64,000 bases of DNA, taken from Enterobacteriaceae bacterium RIT693 (GTDB lineage Bacteria > Pseudomonadota > Gammaproteobacteria > Enterobacterales > Enterobacteriaceae). Position 1 is the stretch's first letter; each line of letters opens with the position of its first letter. The notes below the pieces were generated by a model. It was not told the DNA's origin and did not search any database. It saw nothing but the letters and a program-made list of their open reading frames with translations. The stretch is from positions 1 to 64,000 of the forward strand of contig WJYK01000014.1 in the NCBI GenBank assembly GCA_009668225.1, written 5' to 3'. Shown here one piece after another: positions 44,417 to 53,726 of this stretch. The translations under genes and the position numbers were made by a program.

Positions 44417-45206
44417 GCTTAAAGAGCCGTTTGCTACGCAATGGCGCGGAAAAGACCCTTTTGCTGAGGTTGTAAAGCTGGAGGGAGAAGTTTTCCGTGC
44501 CCTGGAGTCTCGTCGGACGATCCGTTTCGAGATGGAGGGTGAAGGCTACTTTCTTAAGTATCACCGTGGCACAACGCTAAAAGAAGTCGTAAAAAACCTG
44601 GCTTCATTACGCATGCCCGTGCTGGGTGCGGACAGAGAATGGTTTGCTATTCATCGGCTCGAAGCGCTTGGCGTTGACACGATGAACGGCGTTGCGTTTG
44701 GGCAAAAAGGGCATAACCCGCTTGAGCGAACGTCTTTTATTATCACTGAAGATCTGTCTCCGACCATCAGCCTTGAAGACTATTGCGCCGACTGGGCGGT
44801 CAATTCACCTGACGTTAGCGTGAAACGTGCGATTATCAAACGTGTGGCTGAAATGGTGAGAGAAATGCATCGTGGTGGCGTAAACCATCGGGATTGCTAC
44901 ATTTGCCATTTCCTTTTGCATTTACCGTTTACGTCTCCAACAGCACCGTTCAAAATATCGGTGATTGATTTGCATCGTGCTCAAATCCGCCGTGTTGTAC
45001 CTCGCCGTTGGCGAGACAAAGATCTTATTGGTCTCTATTTCTCATCGATGAATATTGGTTTAACTTTACGCGATATTTATCGGTTTTTGAGTATTTATTT
45101 TTCTGTGCCTCTACGAGACATCATCAAAAATGAGTCGGCCCTGTTTTCAACAGCAAGGGTAAAAGCACAAAAAATACAGAAAAGAACGATAAGAAAGTCA
45201 TTATAA
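44409..45206 (+). CDS. waaP: LPS core heptose I kinase WaaP
   Basis: WaaP phosphorylates heptose I of the inner core, which strengthens the outer membrane against detergents and cationic peptides. The kinase-like fold shows K50 in FLKYH, the catalytic HRDCYICH motif (160-167) and VIDLHR with a metal-binding Asp at about 187. The ATG at 44409 (MIELKEP, 265 aa) is better than a GTG two codons upstream. No waaY (heptose II kinase) follows, unlike E. coli. Confidence 0.95.
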   Translation: MIELKEPFATQWRGKDPFAEVVKLEGEVFRALESRRTIRFEMEGEGYFLKYHRGTTLKEVVKNLASLRMPVLGADREWFAIHRLEALGVDTMNGVAFGQKGHNPLERTSFIITEDLSPTISLEDYCADWAVNSPDVSVKRAIIKRVAEMVREMHRGGVNHRDCYICHFLLHLPFTSPTAPFKISVIDLHRAQIRRVVPRRWRDKDLIGLYFSSMNIGLTLRDIYRFLSIYFSVPLRDIIKNESALFSTARVKAQKIQKRTIRKSL

Positions 45207-45243
45207 TTTATTAAAAGTCCTGTAAGGCATGAGGCAACAAAGA

Positions 45244-46251
45244 ATGGAACTTGATTTCGATAAAGTTGTGCTAAAGAAGATGGTCTTCGATCACTCTGAG
45301 CATGCAAAAGCTAATACATTAAATATTGCATACGGTGTTGATCGTAATTTCTTGTTTGGTTCCGGCATATCAATGACCTCAGTGTTGATCAATAACCCGG
45401 ATATCGATATCAATTTCTACATTGTTACCGACTATATTGACGATGATTATATCTCGCGTATAGAGCGTCTTGCTAAAACATACAGCACTTCGGTAACTGT
45501 ATTTCTCTTTAATAATCAGGAGTTTCGCAAGCTCCCCAGTACTAAGGCATGGACCTATGCCATGTACTATCGCTATTTTGCCTTCGAGTACTTAAGCGCT
45601 GAACTGGAGTCCGTGCTCTATCTCGATGCCGATGTTGTCTGCAAGGGTTCCCTCCGTGAGCTTTCTGAAATTAAGTTCAATGGCGAGTACGCTGCAGTCA
45701 TCCACGATATTGATGAGGTTCGCCTTAAATCTGGAGAGCGACTGGGAATTCCAGCCCTTTCTGATGGATATTTCAATTCCGGAGTTGTGTTTGCGAACCT
45801 GACTGTATGGCGTGAGCAAGGGTTATTGTCTAAAGCCTTCGCTATTTTATTTGAAAGACAGGCTGGATTACTTTATTTTGACCAGGATGTTCTTAATATT
45901 CTCTTTGTGGGGAATGTTATCACATTGCGCCGCGATTTTAATTGCATCTATGGCGTAGATCAGGAATTAGGTAATAAAAATATTGACGAATATCAGAATT
46001 ATATTTCTGATAAGACTATTTTAATCCATTATGTTGGTGTAACTAAACCGTGGCATAGTTGGGCCAACTACCCGGTATCTAAATATTTTTTAGCAGCTTA
46101 TGAACAATCAACATGGGCAGAAAAAAAACTACTTAATGCCAATACTCCTAAACTTTATAAGCGTAAATCCCGACATCAGAAGGTTCAGGGTAAATATATC
46201 CGGTCGGTGCTAAGCCATATTTTGTATATTAAGAGTAAGTTGTGTAGCTAG
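45244..46251 (+). CDS. GT8 family LPS core glycosyltransferase (WaaI/WaaO-like)
   Basis: This enzyme probably adds a hexose (glucose or galactose) to the outer core. The GT8 DXD metal/nucleotide motif is D128-A-D130 in YLDADVVC, and the C-terminal LIHYVGVTKPWHSW motif is typical of WaaI, WaaJ and WaaO. I chose the ATG at 45244, 8 nt after GAGG, because residues 1-130 then align without gaps to the next gene; an ATG at 45229 is possible. Sugar and linkage cannot be read from sequence. The coding DNA is more AT-rich than the flanking core genes. Confidence 0.85.
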   Translation: MELDFDKVVLKKMVFDHSEHAKANTLNIAYGVDRNFLFGSGISMTSVLINNPDIDINFYIVTDYIDDDYISRIERLAKTYSTSVTVFLFNNQEFRKLPSTKAWTYAMYYRYFAFEYLSAELESVLYLDADVVCKGSLRELSEIKFNGEYAAVIHDIDEVRLKSGERLGIPALSDGYFNSGVVFANLTVWREQGLLSKAFAILFERQAGLLYFDQDVLNILFVGNVITLRRDFNCIYGVDQELGNKNIDEYQNYISDKTILIHYVGVTKPWHSWANYPVSKYFLAAYEQSTWAEKKLLNANTPKLYKRKSRHQKVQGKYIRSVLSHILYIKSKLCS

Positions 46252-46313
46252 TGCAGTTTTTAAGCATTTAAAATAAATCGTTGGGTAAAGTAATAGTAAA
46301 AAAAGGTGCGAAA

Positions 46314-47324
46314 ATGAATTTCGATTGTCGTCAGGCGATTAAAGAAAAGTTGGAATATAATGCTGCTTCGGCCACGCACGGCTCCGCCCTTAACATCGCC
46401 TGGGGTGTTGATAAGAATTTTATGTTTGGCGCGGCAATCTCAATGACTTCGGTATTGCTGAATAATCACGACACGCCCATTCATTTTCATCTTTTTACCG
46501 ATTTCATTGATGCGGACTACAAGCAGCGTTTGCAGCAGCTGGTTGAGCAATATCAAACCACTATTACCGTTTATGTCATGGATTCTGAAGGGTTAAAAGT
46601 TTTACCCTGTGGAAATGCCTGGTCTCACGCAACTTATTTCCGGTTTATCGCTTTCGAATATTTGAGCGAAGAGATCGACTCGCTGTTGTACATTGATGCG
46701 GATGTCATCTGTAAAGGCTCGCTGCACGAGTTAACAAACATTGATTTTGGCGATCGCGTGGCGGCTGTCATTCAGGATGTTGATGATAGCCGAGAATATG
46801 CCGCAAAGAGGCTAAATACCCCACAATTTGAAAATGACTATTTTAATGCTGGCGTGATTTATGCCAATTTAAGAACATGGAAAACACACGGTTTTTTAAC
46901 CACAGCATTTGATATGTTGATGGATAAAAACAAGCACTTCGCTTTTCTCGATCAGGATGTGCTGAACATTATGTTCCTGAATAAAGTGATGTTCCTGCCG
47001 CGTATCTACGATGCGATTTACGGCATGAAGCAGGAGCTGAAAAGTAAGGATCTGACGAAATATAAAGAATTTATCACCGATGATACGATTCTTATTCACT
47101 ACATCGGCGTCACAAAGCCGTGGCATTCCTGGGCTGTATATCCTTCGGCACAGTATTTCGCCGTAGCTTATAAGGCCTCGCCGTGGTCAGATGTGCCGCT
47201 TCTGGGGCCGGTTTCACCCAAGCAGTTTAAGAAAAAATCCCGGCATGAAAGGCTGCAGGGTAAAATGCTGGCATCCGTTGGAAGTTATATCGGTTATCTT
47301 ATTGCTAAGCTTAAAAGTAAATAA
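46314..47324 (+). CDS. GT8 family LPS core glycosyltransferase (WaaJ/WaaO-like)
   Basis: This is a second GT8 enzyme, clearly paralogous to the preceding one: both share ISMTSVL-NN at 42-51, the DXD motif at 128-130, FLYLSE/FEYLS-type helices, and the C-terminal IHYIGVTKPWHSW. The ATG at 46314 follows AAGGTG; the frame is open 11 codons upstream from a TTG. The product of 336 aa probably adds the next outer-core hexose. It ends the plus-strand waa group at a bidirectional terminator. Confidence 0.86.
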   Translation: MNFDCRQAIKEKLEYNAASATHGSALNIAWGVDKNFMFGAAISMTSVLLNNHDTPIHFHLFTDFIDADYKQRLQQLVEQYQTTITVYVMDSEGLKVLPCGNAWSHATYFRFIAFEYLSEEIDSLLYIDADVICKGSLHELTNIDFGDRVAAVIQDVDDSREYAAKRLNTPQFENDYFNAGVIYANLRTWKTHGFLTTAFDMLMDKNKHFAFLDQDVLNIMFLNKVMFLPRIYDAIYGMKQELKSKDLTKYKEFITDDTILIHYIGVTKPWHSWAVYPSAQYFAVAYKASPWSDVPLLGPVSPKQFKKKSRHERLQGKMLASVGSYIGYLIAKLKSK

Positions 47325-47325
47325 T

Positions 47326-47352
47326 AAAAAACTCCCATTGGGAGCTTTTTAT
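47326..47352. terminator. Bidirectional terminator at the centre of the waa cluster
   Basis: ACTCCC-att-GGGAGC with A-rich and T-rich flanks separates the two convergent waa groups. Read on the minus strand it is CTCCC-aat-GGGAG followed by six T. Confidence 0.82.
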
Positions 47353-47378
47353 TCTCTTACCTTCTGCGCTAATAATTT

Positions 47379-48323
47379 TTACTTACGCAGTTTGCTTTGC
47401 AAATATTTCAGGTACCAGCCAGCCGCCGCCAGGTAGTGCCCTTTACGGGCATGCTGGCGAGCATACACACGGTAATCCGTGGGCCTCATTCGTGGAGCAT
47501 AGGAACGCAGTGGTGCATTCCGCCATGGGGTAAAGTGGTGATAAAAAACGTAAAGCTGCTGAGCCAGTCCAGAATGTTCCTGGTACCACGGTTTTCTTCC
47601 ACCGGTGAAGTGTACGATTTTAGGTGTGGTGCTTGCGTGGTAGAAAAATGTCTCCTTTTGCTCATCGGTAAACCAGTTGAAAAGATAGTTCCATTGGTTA
47701 TCGATAAAGCAAACATGGCCATCCATCGCAATATTCAAAGCATCTTGGTCAAAATAGGGCAACGTATTCCCTTTTTCGAATAATATCGCGTTTGCTTTAT
47801 TTTCAACGTCATATTTAATCCAGTTATTAACGTTAATATAAAGAAAACCTGCATTGAAATAGTGCTTCGTTTTTAGACCAAGACGTTTGGCATGCTTGTC
47901 ATCTTGAGCGTCAAGAGAGTCGTGACTGACGGCGCAGACAACATTACTGAGATCCACATTATTTATTGTGCTGATATCATCGAAACACAGCGTGTCCGCA
48001 TCAAGATAAATAAAATTATCAACCTTGCCCTGAAGTAATCGGGGCACGGCGAGGCGCATATAGGTTGAGCGGTTAAGGTGTTTGATGGCGAAATCATTGC
48101 TGTATTTCTCGATATCGGCTTTCTCGATCGTCATTACCTGGACATTGTCGCAGGTTGACTTAAGTTTTTCGATCTCTTCGTCGCTAACATCATAGACAAA
48201 CACATAAAATGCCAGAGGTTGATGCGCATTATTCATGCGAACGGATATCATCGAGGTGGCGACATATTCCAGATAATTGGCATCCGTGCACCAGGCAACA
48301 TTGATTACTGAACTATTGGCCAT
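47379..48323 (-). CDS. GT8 family glycosyltransferase, last gene of the minus-strand waa group
   Basis: This is a third GT8 enzyme (314 aa), only distantly like the other two. The DXD motif is D108-A-D110 in YLDADTLC, with HYFNAGFLYINV (acceptor/nucleotide pocket) and the C-terminal IVHFTGGRKPW. A short basic C-terminal tail probably binds the membrane. The substrate is unknown; transfer of a hexose to the core or to heptose III is an inference from position, since it starts 1 bp after the waaQ stop. Confidence 0.83.
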   Translation of the reverse strand: MANSSVINVAWCTDANYLEYVATSMISVRMNNAHQPLAFYVFVYDVSDEEIEKLKSTCDNVQVMTIEKADIEKYSNDFAIKHLNRSTYMRLAVPRLLQGKVDNFIYLDADTLCFDDISTINNVDLSNVVCAVSHDSLDAQDDKHAKRLGLKTKHYFNAGFLYINVNNWIKYDVENKANAILFEKGNTLPYFDQDALNIAMDGHVCFIDNQWNYLFNWFTDEQKETFFYHASTTPKIVHFTGGRKPWYQEHSGLAQQLYVFYHHFTPWRNAPLRSYAPRMRPTDYRVYARQHARKGHYLAAAGWYLKYLQSKLRK

Positions 48324-49376
48324 TTATTTTTTCTCATCACCTTGTGTTGCTACATTTTTCAGCACGGTATCGACAGCGTCAATGACGGCCAGGGCAGGGA
48401 TCCAGGAAAGATACTTCTGCGTACGGTCCAGATCTTTTCGCTCTGGCATTGGATGATAGTCACCGGCCCATATTAGTACGGCTTTATCTGACCAGGGGCG
48501 CCATTGTTGATAGTTGGTTGCACCAAATAAACACACCTGAGGTTTACCCAATGCGGCGGCCATGTGCATCGGTGCGGAATCAACGCCGATATAAAGAACG
48601 GCGTGGTCGAGCAATGCCGCCAGCTGCAGGAATGTCGTCTTTCCTGCAAAACGGACGTCTGGAGTGGTGTTGCACAGGCTGGCAATACGCTGTACCTGTG
48701 CCTGCTCGCTGGTTGCCGGCCCGCAGGTTAAATAAACGTTCAAACCTATGCTATGCAGGTGGTTAATCACCTCAGCGAACTTATCATCATCCCAGCATTT
48801 AAACGACTGCCGTGCGGTCGGCTGAATGACAACATAAGGCCGCGATTTGAGTTCAGGATCCTGGGTAAGCAATGCCTGAGCGTCATTTTCCCGGTAATGC
48901 AGCTGCAGCTGTGGTTTCAGGTCGCTATCGGTAAAGCCGATCCCCTTTAGCAGAGAGAGGTTTTGCTCAACGATGTGAGTGCCCGTCATAGGAGCCACCC
49001 GGCTAAAGAGTTTATTCCAGAGCTGTTTTTCGCGTTGAAATGCAATAGAAGGCCGGGCCAATGAGGCCACCAGCGCACCAATTGGCCATTGTTCGGTCAG
49101 GTTGACAATCAGATCGTAACGGTTTTTTTTCAGATCGCGTCGCAGGGACAGATAATTTTTGATGGTATCGATCGGTCCGATCTTCTTTTCAACCAGGTAA
49201 AATTGATGAATTCTGTCATCGGCAGCGAGAATGGCTTTTGTATCTTTGTACAGCAGCAAATCAATTTTAGCCTGTGGATAGCGGGCCTGTAGGCTCGCTA
49301 TCACTGGGGTAATGAGCAATACATCACCATAAAATTTGAGCTTACAAATTAAGATGCGATCTACTTGTTGAAACAT
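48324..49376 (-). CDS. waaQ: LPS core heptosyltransferase III WaaQ
   Basis: WaaQ adds heptose III to heptose II of the inner core, from ADP-heptose. It is a GT9 enzyme of 350 aa with the N-terminal ILICKLKFYGDVLLITPV and the C-terminal YIGVDSAPMHMAAALGKP and LFGAT motifs. WaaC and WaaF are paralogues in the same group, but this sequence is closest to WaaQ (TARQSFKCWDDDKF motif). In E. coli waaQ heads the waaQGP operon; here it sits on the opposite strand next to waaL. Confidence 0.92.
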   Translation of the reverse strand: MFQQVDRILICKLKFYGDVLLITPVIASLQARYPQAKIDLLLYKDTKAILAADDRIHQFYLVEKKIGPIDTIKNYLSLRRDLKKNRYDLIVNLTEQWPIGALVASLARPSIAFQREKQLWNKLFSRVAPMTGTHIVEQNLSLLKGIGFTDSDLKPQLQLHYRENDAQALLTQDPELKSRPYVVIQPTARQSFKCWDDDKFAEVINHLHSIGLNVYLTCGPATSEQAQVQRIASLCNTTPDVRFAGKTTFLQLAALLDHAVLYIGVDSAPMHMAAALGKPQVCLFGATNYQQWRPWSDKAVLIWAGDYHPMPERKDLDRTQKYLSWIPALAVIDAVDTVLKNVATQGDEKK

Positions 49377-49377
49377 C

Positions 49378-50388
49378 TTAACGTTCCTTGTTGATCTTTT
49401 TATTGCAAAACTTTAATACCCGGTTACGAGTAGCAGAGATAAAGGTATCTACCCACGGATGTCTCATTTTATAGATAACTTTTTTATTAATAACGCTTTC
49501 ATCGCAATACTGCAGCGCTGTTTTTATGTCGCTCAGCATTTGCGCATCGTAGGCATAGTAGCCTTTCTTTTTGCGCACAATCTTACGACCTTCAAGAAAA
49601 CAGTTAACGATCATCAGTGTGGCAACGGAGCGCTTTTCTGGATTATTTTTTATGTAGTCACACATTTTTCGCATGGCGAAAAAGATATGCTGAGCGTCGC
49701 TTTCCCTTAGATTTTCAGTGATGCTTTGGCTGTTTATCCGATAGTAATAAAGGTTGACGTTAAGCTTTAAAATCCTACGACATTTAAAGTACTGGAACGG
49801 GCTAAAGATAATGTCTTCGTAGCGTCGGTTGGCTTCAAATCTGTCGTTACCAAGAAGATCCCGGCGAAATATTTTTGTAACCAGATGCCATTGAGCCGCG
49901 TTAAACGTCGGTATTAACGGCAAGTACTGAGCGTCCTGTAAAAGAAGTTCACTTCTCTCAATTGTCTCATTACAGGTACGTTGAGCAATATGCAGCTTTT
50001 CTTCGTCGCGGGTTAACTTGAATTCTACGATGTCATACTGCTGCTCGCGCAGAATGGGCAGTAAAAGAGCGAAGTAATCGGGACTGATCATATCGTCACT
50101 ATCAACAAATGCGATATGTGTACCTGTCGCGATATCCAGGCCCCTGTTCCTGGCAACGGCAACGCCCTGGTTATTTTGATGAATGATTTTAAGGTTATCG
50201 CAGGGTCTGGCCTGATAGAAGTTGGCTATCTTTTCATCAGTGCTATCCGTTGAACCATCATTAATAATGATAATCTCGACTTCATCTGTGAGCCCAGGCT
50301 GCAGTGATGACAGCGTCGAAGTGATAAATTCGGCATTGTTATAGGTTGGAATAATAATGCTCAGAAGGTAACCATTTCTATCACTCAT
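49378..50388 (-). CDS. GT2 family glycosyltransferase in the waa cluster
   Basis: This is a GT-A fold family 2 enzyme (336 aa): IIIPTYNN at 11-18, INDGSTD at 42-48, and the metal-binding VDSDD at 95-99. The C-terminal third is basic and likely membrane-associated. Family 2 members in other waa clusters (for example WaaV of the E. coli R1 core) add a beta-linked glucose, but a firm match cannot be made by eye. It overlaps waaL by 8 bp and runs to 1 bp before waaQ. Confidence 0.84.
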   Translation of the reverse strand: MSDRNGYLLSIIIPTYNNAEFITSTLSSLQPGLTDEVEIIIINDGSTDSTDEKIANFYQARPCDNLKIIHQNNQGVAVARNRGLDIATGTHIAFVDSDDMISPDYFALLLPILREQQYDIVEFKLTRDEEKLHIAQRTCNETIERSELLLQDAQYLPLIPTFNAAQWHLVTKIFRRDLLGNDRFEANRRYEDIIFSPFQYFKCRRILKLNVNLYYYRINSQSITENLRESDAQHIFFAMRKMCDYIKNNPEKRSVATLMIVNCFLEGRKIVRKKKGYYAYDAQMLSDIKTALQYCDESVINKKVIYKMRHPWVDTFISATRNRVLKFCNKKINKER

Positions 50389-51673
50389 GGGACTGCTCTC
50401 TCATTGCGCCAGAGACCAAAATAAAGGCAAAGCAAAGGGCCAGCGTACTGATTAATGATTCTGCTTTCGAGTACAACACCATATCGCTTAAACCATAAGC
50501 AATGATTGCGCCTGTCACCATCAGCAGCAGCGCATTTCTCTGATTTAAAGCGATATAGACAGCCGTAGCGTATAAAAGCAATAACAGTATGAGGCCAGGA
50601 ACACCTTTCAGGGAAAAGGTATCCATTAGTTCATTATGCAGATGCACGTTGACGAAAAACAACGCGCCGCTTAACGAGGGATCGCTTTTTTCCAAATCGG
50701 TTAAGGCAGCGCTGCGCTGTTCAAGTGATTCACCCCACGGCGTGAGCTTTCCCGTTTCCAGACCGGCTTTTTGCATCGCAAATCTTGCTCCGATCGAGGT
50801 ATTGCTGTTATCGGCCTGATAAGCCGTTATATCACTTTTAAATTCAGCATAACGTTGTTCCAGCACTGGTTTTAGCGGGATTAGCGCTGCCAGGCTCAGA
50901 ATTATAAAGCTCGTTAGCGCCCCAAATAGCACTTTGCGATTGTGGCGGTAATTCAGCAGGAACAAGGCAATACACAGTACCGGATAAACCAGGATGGCCG
51001 CTCTTGTTTGTGTGGAAACAATGGCCATAGCAGATAAAGCAAAGTGTATGAAATAGAGGGGAATAACCAAAGTACTGCGCAGATTAAGTATTGCCTGCGA
51101 TGCCAGTAGCGCAATAAACGTCAAGGCATATGCGGTGCCTGTCGCAAATTCAAAACCTAGCGGCACCCTGTAGGCAAGAGGATTTGCACCGCCGACGGTA
51201 TAAAGCTGGTATCCCGCCCAGCAATAGAGTCCAAATCCCGTTGCGATCGTCACGTATTGTGCAATTCGGTCTTTGCATAGGGATAGCGCCGGTTGCGAGC
51301 AAATCGCTGCAATCATAAAGGCGGCAAAAATTAAATTTTTGCCCCCATTTTGGTACGAGCGATAGGCGGCAGTGAAGGGAGAACCCTGTTGTTTGAAGAT
51401 CGCGACCCAAATGATTTGTACCAGCCCGAACGAGAACAGAGCGAGCGGGAGGAGAAGTAACCTTTTGTTTTTTAGTAGACGGTCATAATTATGGAAAACA
51501 ATAGGAAGTGAAAGTATGGCACTAAAAATAAAGATCTTAACTGCCTGGTCGGGCTGGATAAGCGCCATCACTAATGTCAGCAGGCAACCCGCAAGAAACA
51601 GGCCATCCACTGCCTTGAAGAAGGCATCTTTTCTCTGACTACGGTGTAGAGAAAAAACTGAGCTATCAGGCAT
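50381..51673 (-). CDS. waaL: O-antigen ligase family protein WaaL
   Basis: WaaL joins undecaprenyl-linked O-antigen to completed lipid A-core in the periplasm. It is a polytopic protein of 430 aa with about 12 hydrophobic segments and a large periplasmic loop (about 280-350) that contains the STQTRAA region before it and the conserved HLHNELMDTFSLKG segment, with His residues expected for catalysis. WaaL sequences vary widely with core type. Its presence implies that O-antigen or another surface glycan is attached to the core. Confidence 0.9.
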   Translation of the reverse strand: MPDSSVFSLHRSQRKDAFFKAVDGLFLAGCLLTLVMALIQPDQAVKIFIFSAILSLPIVFHNYDRLLKNKRLLLLPLALFSFGLVQIIWVAIFKQQGSPFTAAYRSYQNGGKNLIFAAFMIAAICSQPALSLCKDRIAQYVTIATGFGLYCWAGYQLYTVGGANPLAYRVPLGFEFATGTAYALTFIALLASQAILNLRSTLVIPLYFIHFALSAMAIVSTQTRAAILVYPVLCIALFLLNYRHNRKVLFGALTSFIILSLAALIPLKPVLEQRYAEFKSDITAYQADNSNTSIGARFAMQKAGLETGKLTPWGESLEQRSAALTDLEKSDPSLSGALFFVNVHLHNELMDTFSLKGVPGLILLLLLYATAVYIALNQRNALLLMVTGAIIAYGLSDMVLYSKAESLISTLALCFAFILVSGAMREQSHE

Positions 51674-51692
51674 AAGTATACTCTTGAAATAG

Positions 51693-52661
51693 TTATAATA
51701 TGTTCAACTGCTGAAGTGATTTTCGCACGTCGCCTGCAGATATTGAAGCCATTGTATGAGCCTGGTTTTTTAGGGCTTGCTGATGTAAACCATAGCCCCC
51801 AATCAAACCGGGATCCGTCGGCCCATAAAGCGTCATATTGGGGCGGTCTAATGCTGCAGTGAGATGGCTTAATCCTGTATCAACAGAAACTACAAATTCT
51901 GCATTAGCCAGCACATTAGCCACGGCTTCAAGCGTCATTTTCGGCAGCACATCAACAAAACTAAATCCTTCTGCCAGCCTTTTGGCTCTTTCTTCTTCAT
52001 GTGGTGCTCCCCACGGGAGTTTTATCCGCAGCCCGGACTCTTTCATTAACCCAATCAGTTCCCGCCAGTTTGCTTCGGGCCAGTGTTTATCATCGCGGGT
52101 CGTTGCATGTAAAAATACTGCATATTTTTCTGCACTACCTTTCAGATTAGTAAGAAAGTGCCCAGAAATCGCATAATCACCCTGCTGTTCGGGTTTCGTG
52201 TACGCCAGGCTTTTGGCAAAAAGTTCACGAATACGCTCAACGGCATGCTGCTGTTTGGGAACGTTATGGCGTTTATTATAAAAGAGGCTGGCTAACGGTT
52301 CACGGGCGCTGTTCCAGTCCATACCGTGTTTTATGCCGTGCGCGTTGCGAGTCACCAGAGCTGCGCTTTTTACCAGACCCTGAGCATCAATGACGCAGTC
52401 ATACTCTTTTGCTTTAAGTTCACGGAAAAACGCTTTGCGCTCGGCTCGCGTTTCGGGAGAAAACCAGTTTTTACGCCAGCGACGGATGGCAACAGGAAAG
52501 ACTTTATCCACTGCAGGATGCCAGCCTGGGATCTGGGCGAAACCTTCTTCTACTACCCAGTCGAATTTGATACCCGGGATCACCCGCATTGCGTCTGTTA
52601 GTGCGGGAAGAGAATGCAGTACATCGCCCATTGAGGACGTTTTAACGAGGAGTACTCGCAT
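51693..52661 (-). CDS. waaC: LPS heptosyltransferase I WaaC
   Basis: WaaC adds the first heptose to Kdo from ADP-L-glycero-beta-D-manno-heptose. The GT9 features are MRVLLVKTSSMGDVLHSLPA at the N-terminus and SVDTGLSHLTAALDRP near 258-273, with LYGPTDP after it. The length of 322 aa is close to the 319 aa of E. coli. Its start overlaps the waaF stop by one base, so the hldD-waaF-waaC order is conserved. Confidence 0.97.
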   Translation of the reverse strand: MRVLLVKTSSMGDVLHSLPALTDAMRVIPGIKFDWVVEEGFAQIPGWHPAVDKVFPVAIRRWRKNWFSPETRAERKAFFRELKAKEYDCVIDAQGLVKSAALVTRNAHGIKHGMDWNSAREPLASLFYNKRHNVPKQQHAVERIRELFAKSLAYTKPEQQGDYAISGHFLTNLKGSAEKYAVFLHATTRDDKHWPEANWRELIGLMKESGLRIKLPWGAPHEEERAKRLAEGFSFVDVLPKMTLEAVANVLANAEFVVSVDTGLSHLTAALDRPNMTLYGPTDPGLIGGYGLHQQALKNQAHTMASISAGDVRKSLQQLNIL

Positions 52662-53710
52662 TAGTCTTCCTTACTGGTGGTTAGCAGCTCGGTTAACGCA
52701 GTTAGCACGCTATCGGGGGTGATATCAATCAGGCTCTGATGATATCCCTCTGCGGTATCGCCCTTACGCACCTTATGGTAGCCGCTAATCAGGCGAATGA
52801 CTTTTGCTTTATGCGACAGTGGCGGCGTGAAATCAGGGCTGCTGGGACCATAGAGTGCCACCAGAGGACGATCGAGCGCGGCTGCGACGTGCATCAGGCC
52901 GGAATCATTTGTGACCACACCCTGGCAAGCTGCGAGCAGGATAACGGCCTGTTCAAGCTGGGTATCACCGGCAAGGTTACGGCACCACGCCTGCTGCTCG
53001 GTGGAAAGGGCTGCAAGAATCTCTTTACCTGCGTCCTTATCTTTGGCAGAGCCGAAAAGAACAACCTGATGGCCTGAATCAATGAGCTTCGCCGCGAGTG
53101 CGGCGTAATGATAGTGCGGCCAGCGTTTTGCCGGGCCGAATTCGGCGCCAGGGCAAAAGCCTATCATCGGGCGTTGTTGCTCAAGGTTAAAGGCGGCACA
53201 AGCCTGTGCTTTTTCACCTTCATTTACTTGTAATTTAGGCCACAATAGCGGCTGCGGGAGATCTTTAGCCGACTGCATGACGCCTTTGTCGTAGCCCAAA
53301 GCGACGTAACGCTCCACCATCAATGGCCAGGCTTGCTTATCCAGCTTACGGCTGTCGTTCAGCAGGCCATAGCGCATCTCGCCCAGCCAGCCTGTGCGAT
53401 GCGGGATTTTAGCAAAGAAGGGAACCAGCGCGGATTTGAACGAGTTTGGCAGTACGTAAGCCTGGTCATAGCGCTTCTCTCGAAGACTATGGCCGAGGCG
53501 ACGACGTTTGCCTATTTCCAGTGCACCGTGGCCAAGCGGCATGGCGATAGCTTCGTTCACTTCTGGCATCCGTGATAACAGCGGACGGCACCATGCAGGC
53601 GCCATCACATCAATTATCGCCTGGGGATAACGCGCCTTGAGCGTGCGATAGAGACTTTGCGACATCATCATGTCACCCACCCATGACGGGCCAATCACCA
53701 GAATTTTCAT
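52661..53710 (-). CDS. waaF: LPS heptosyltransferase II WaaF
   Basis: WaaF adds heptose II to heptose I. It starts MKILVIGPSWVGDMMMSQSL and carries the GT9 motif TNDSGLMHVAAALDRP (about 262-277) followed by LYGPSSPDFTPP. The length of 349 aa matches E. coli (348). It is 16 bp after hldD and overlaps waaC. Confidence 0.97.
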   Translation of the reverse strand: MKILVIGPSWVGDMMMSQSLYRTLKARYPQAIIDVMAPAWCRPLLSRMPEVNEAIAMPLGHGALEIGKRRRLGHSLREKRYDQAYVLPNSFKSALVPFFAKIPHRTGWLGEMRYGLLNDSRKLDKQAWPLMVERYVALGYDKGVMQSAKDLPQPLLWPKLQVNEGEKAQACAAFNLEQQRPMIGFCPGAEFGPAKRWPHYHYAALAAKLIDSGHQVVLFGSAKDKDAGKEILAALSTEQQAWCRNLAGDTQLEQAVILLAACQGVVTNDSGLMHVAAALDRPLVALYGPSSPDFTPPLSHKAKVIRLISGYHKVRKGDTAEGYHQSLIDITPDSVLTALTELLTTSKED

Positions 53711-53726
53711 GCTTTCCCTGAGCTCG

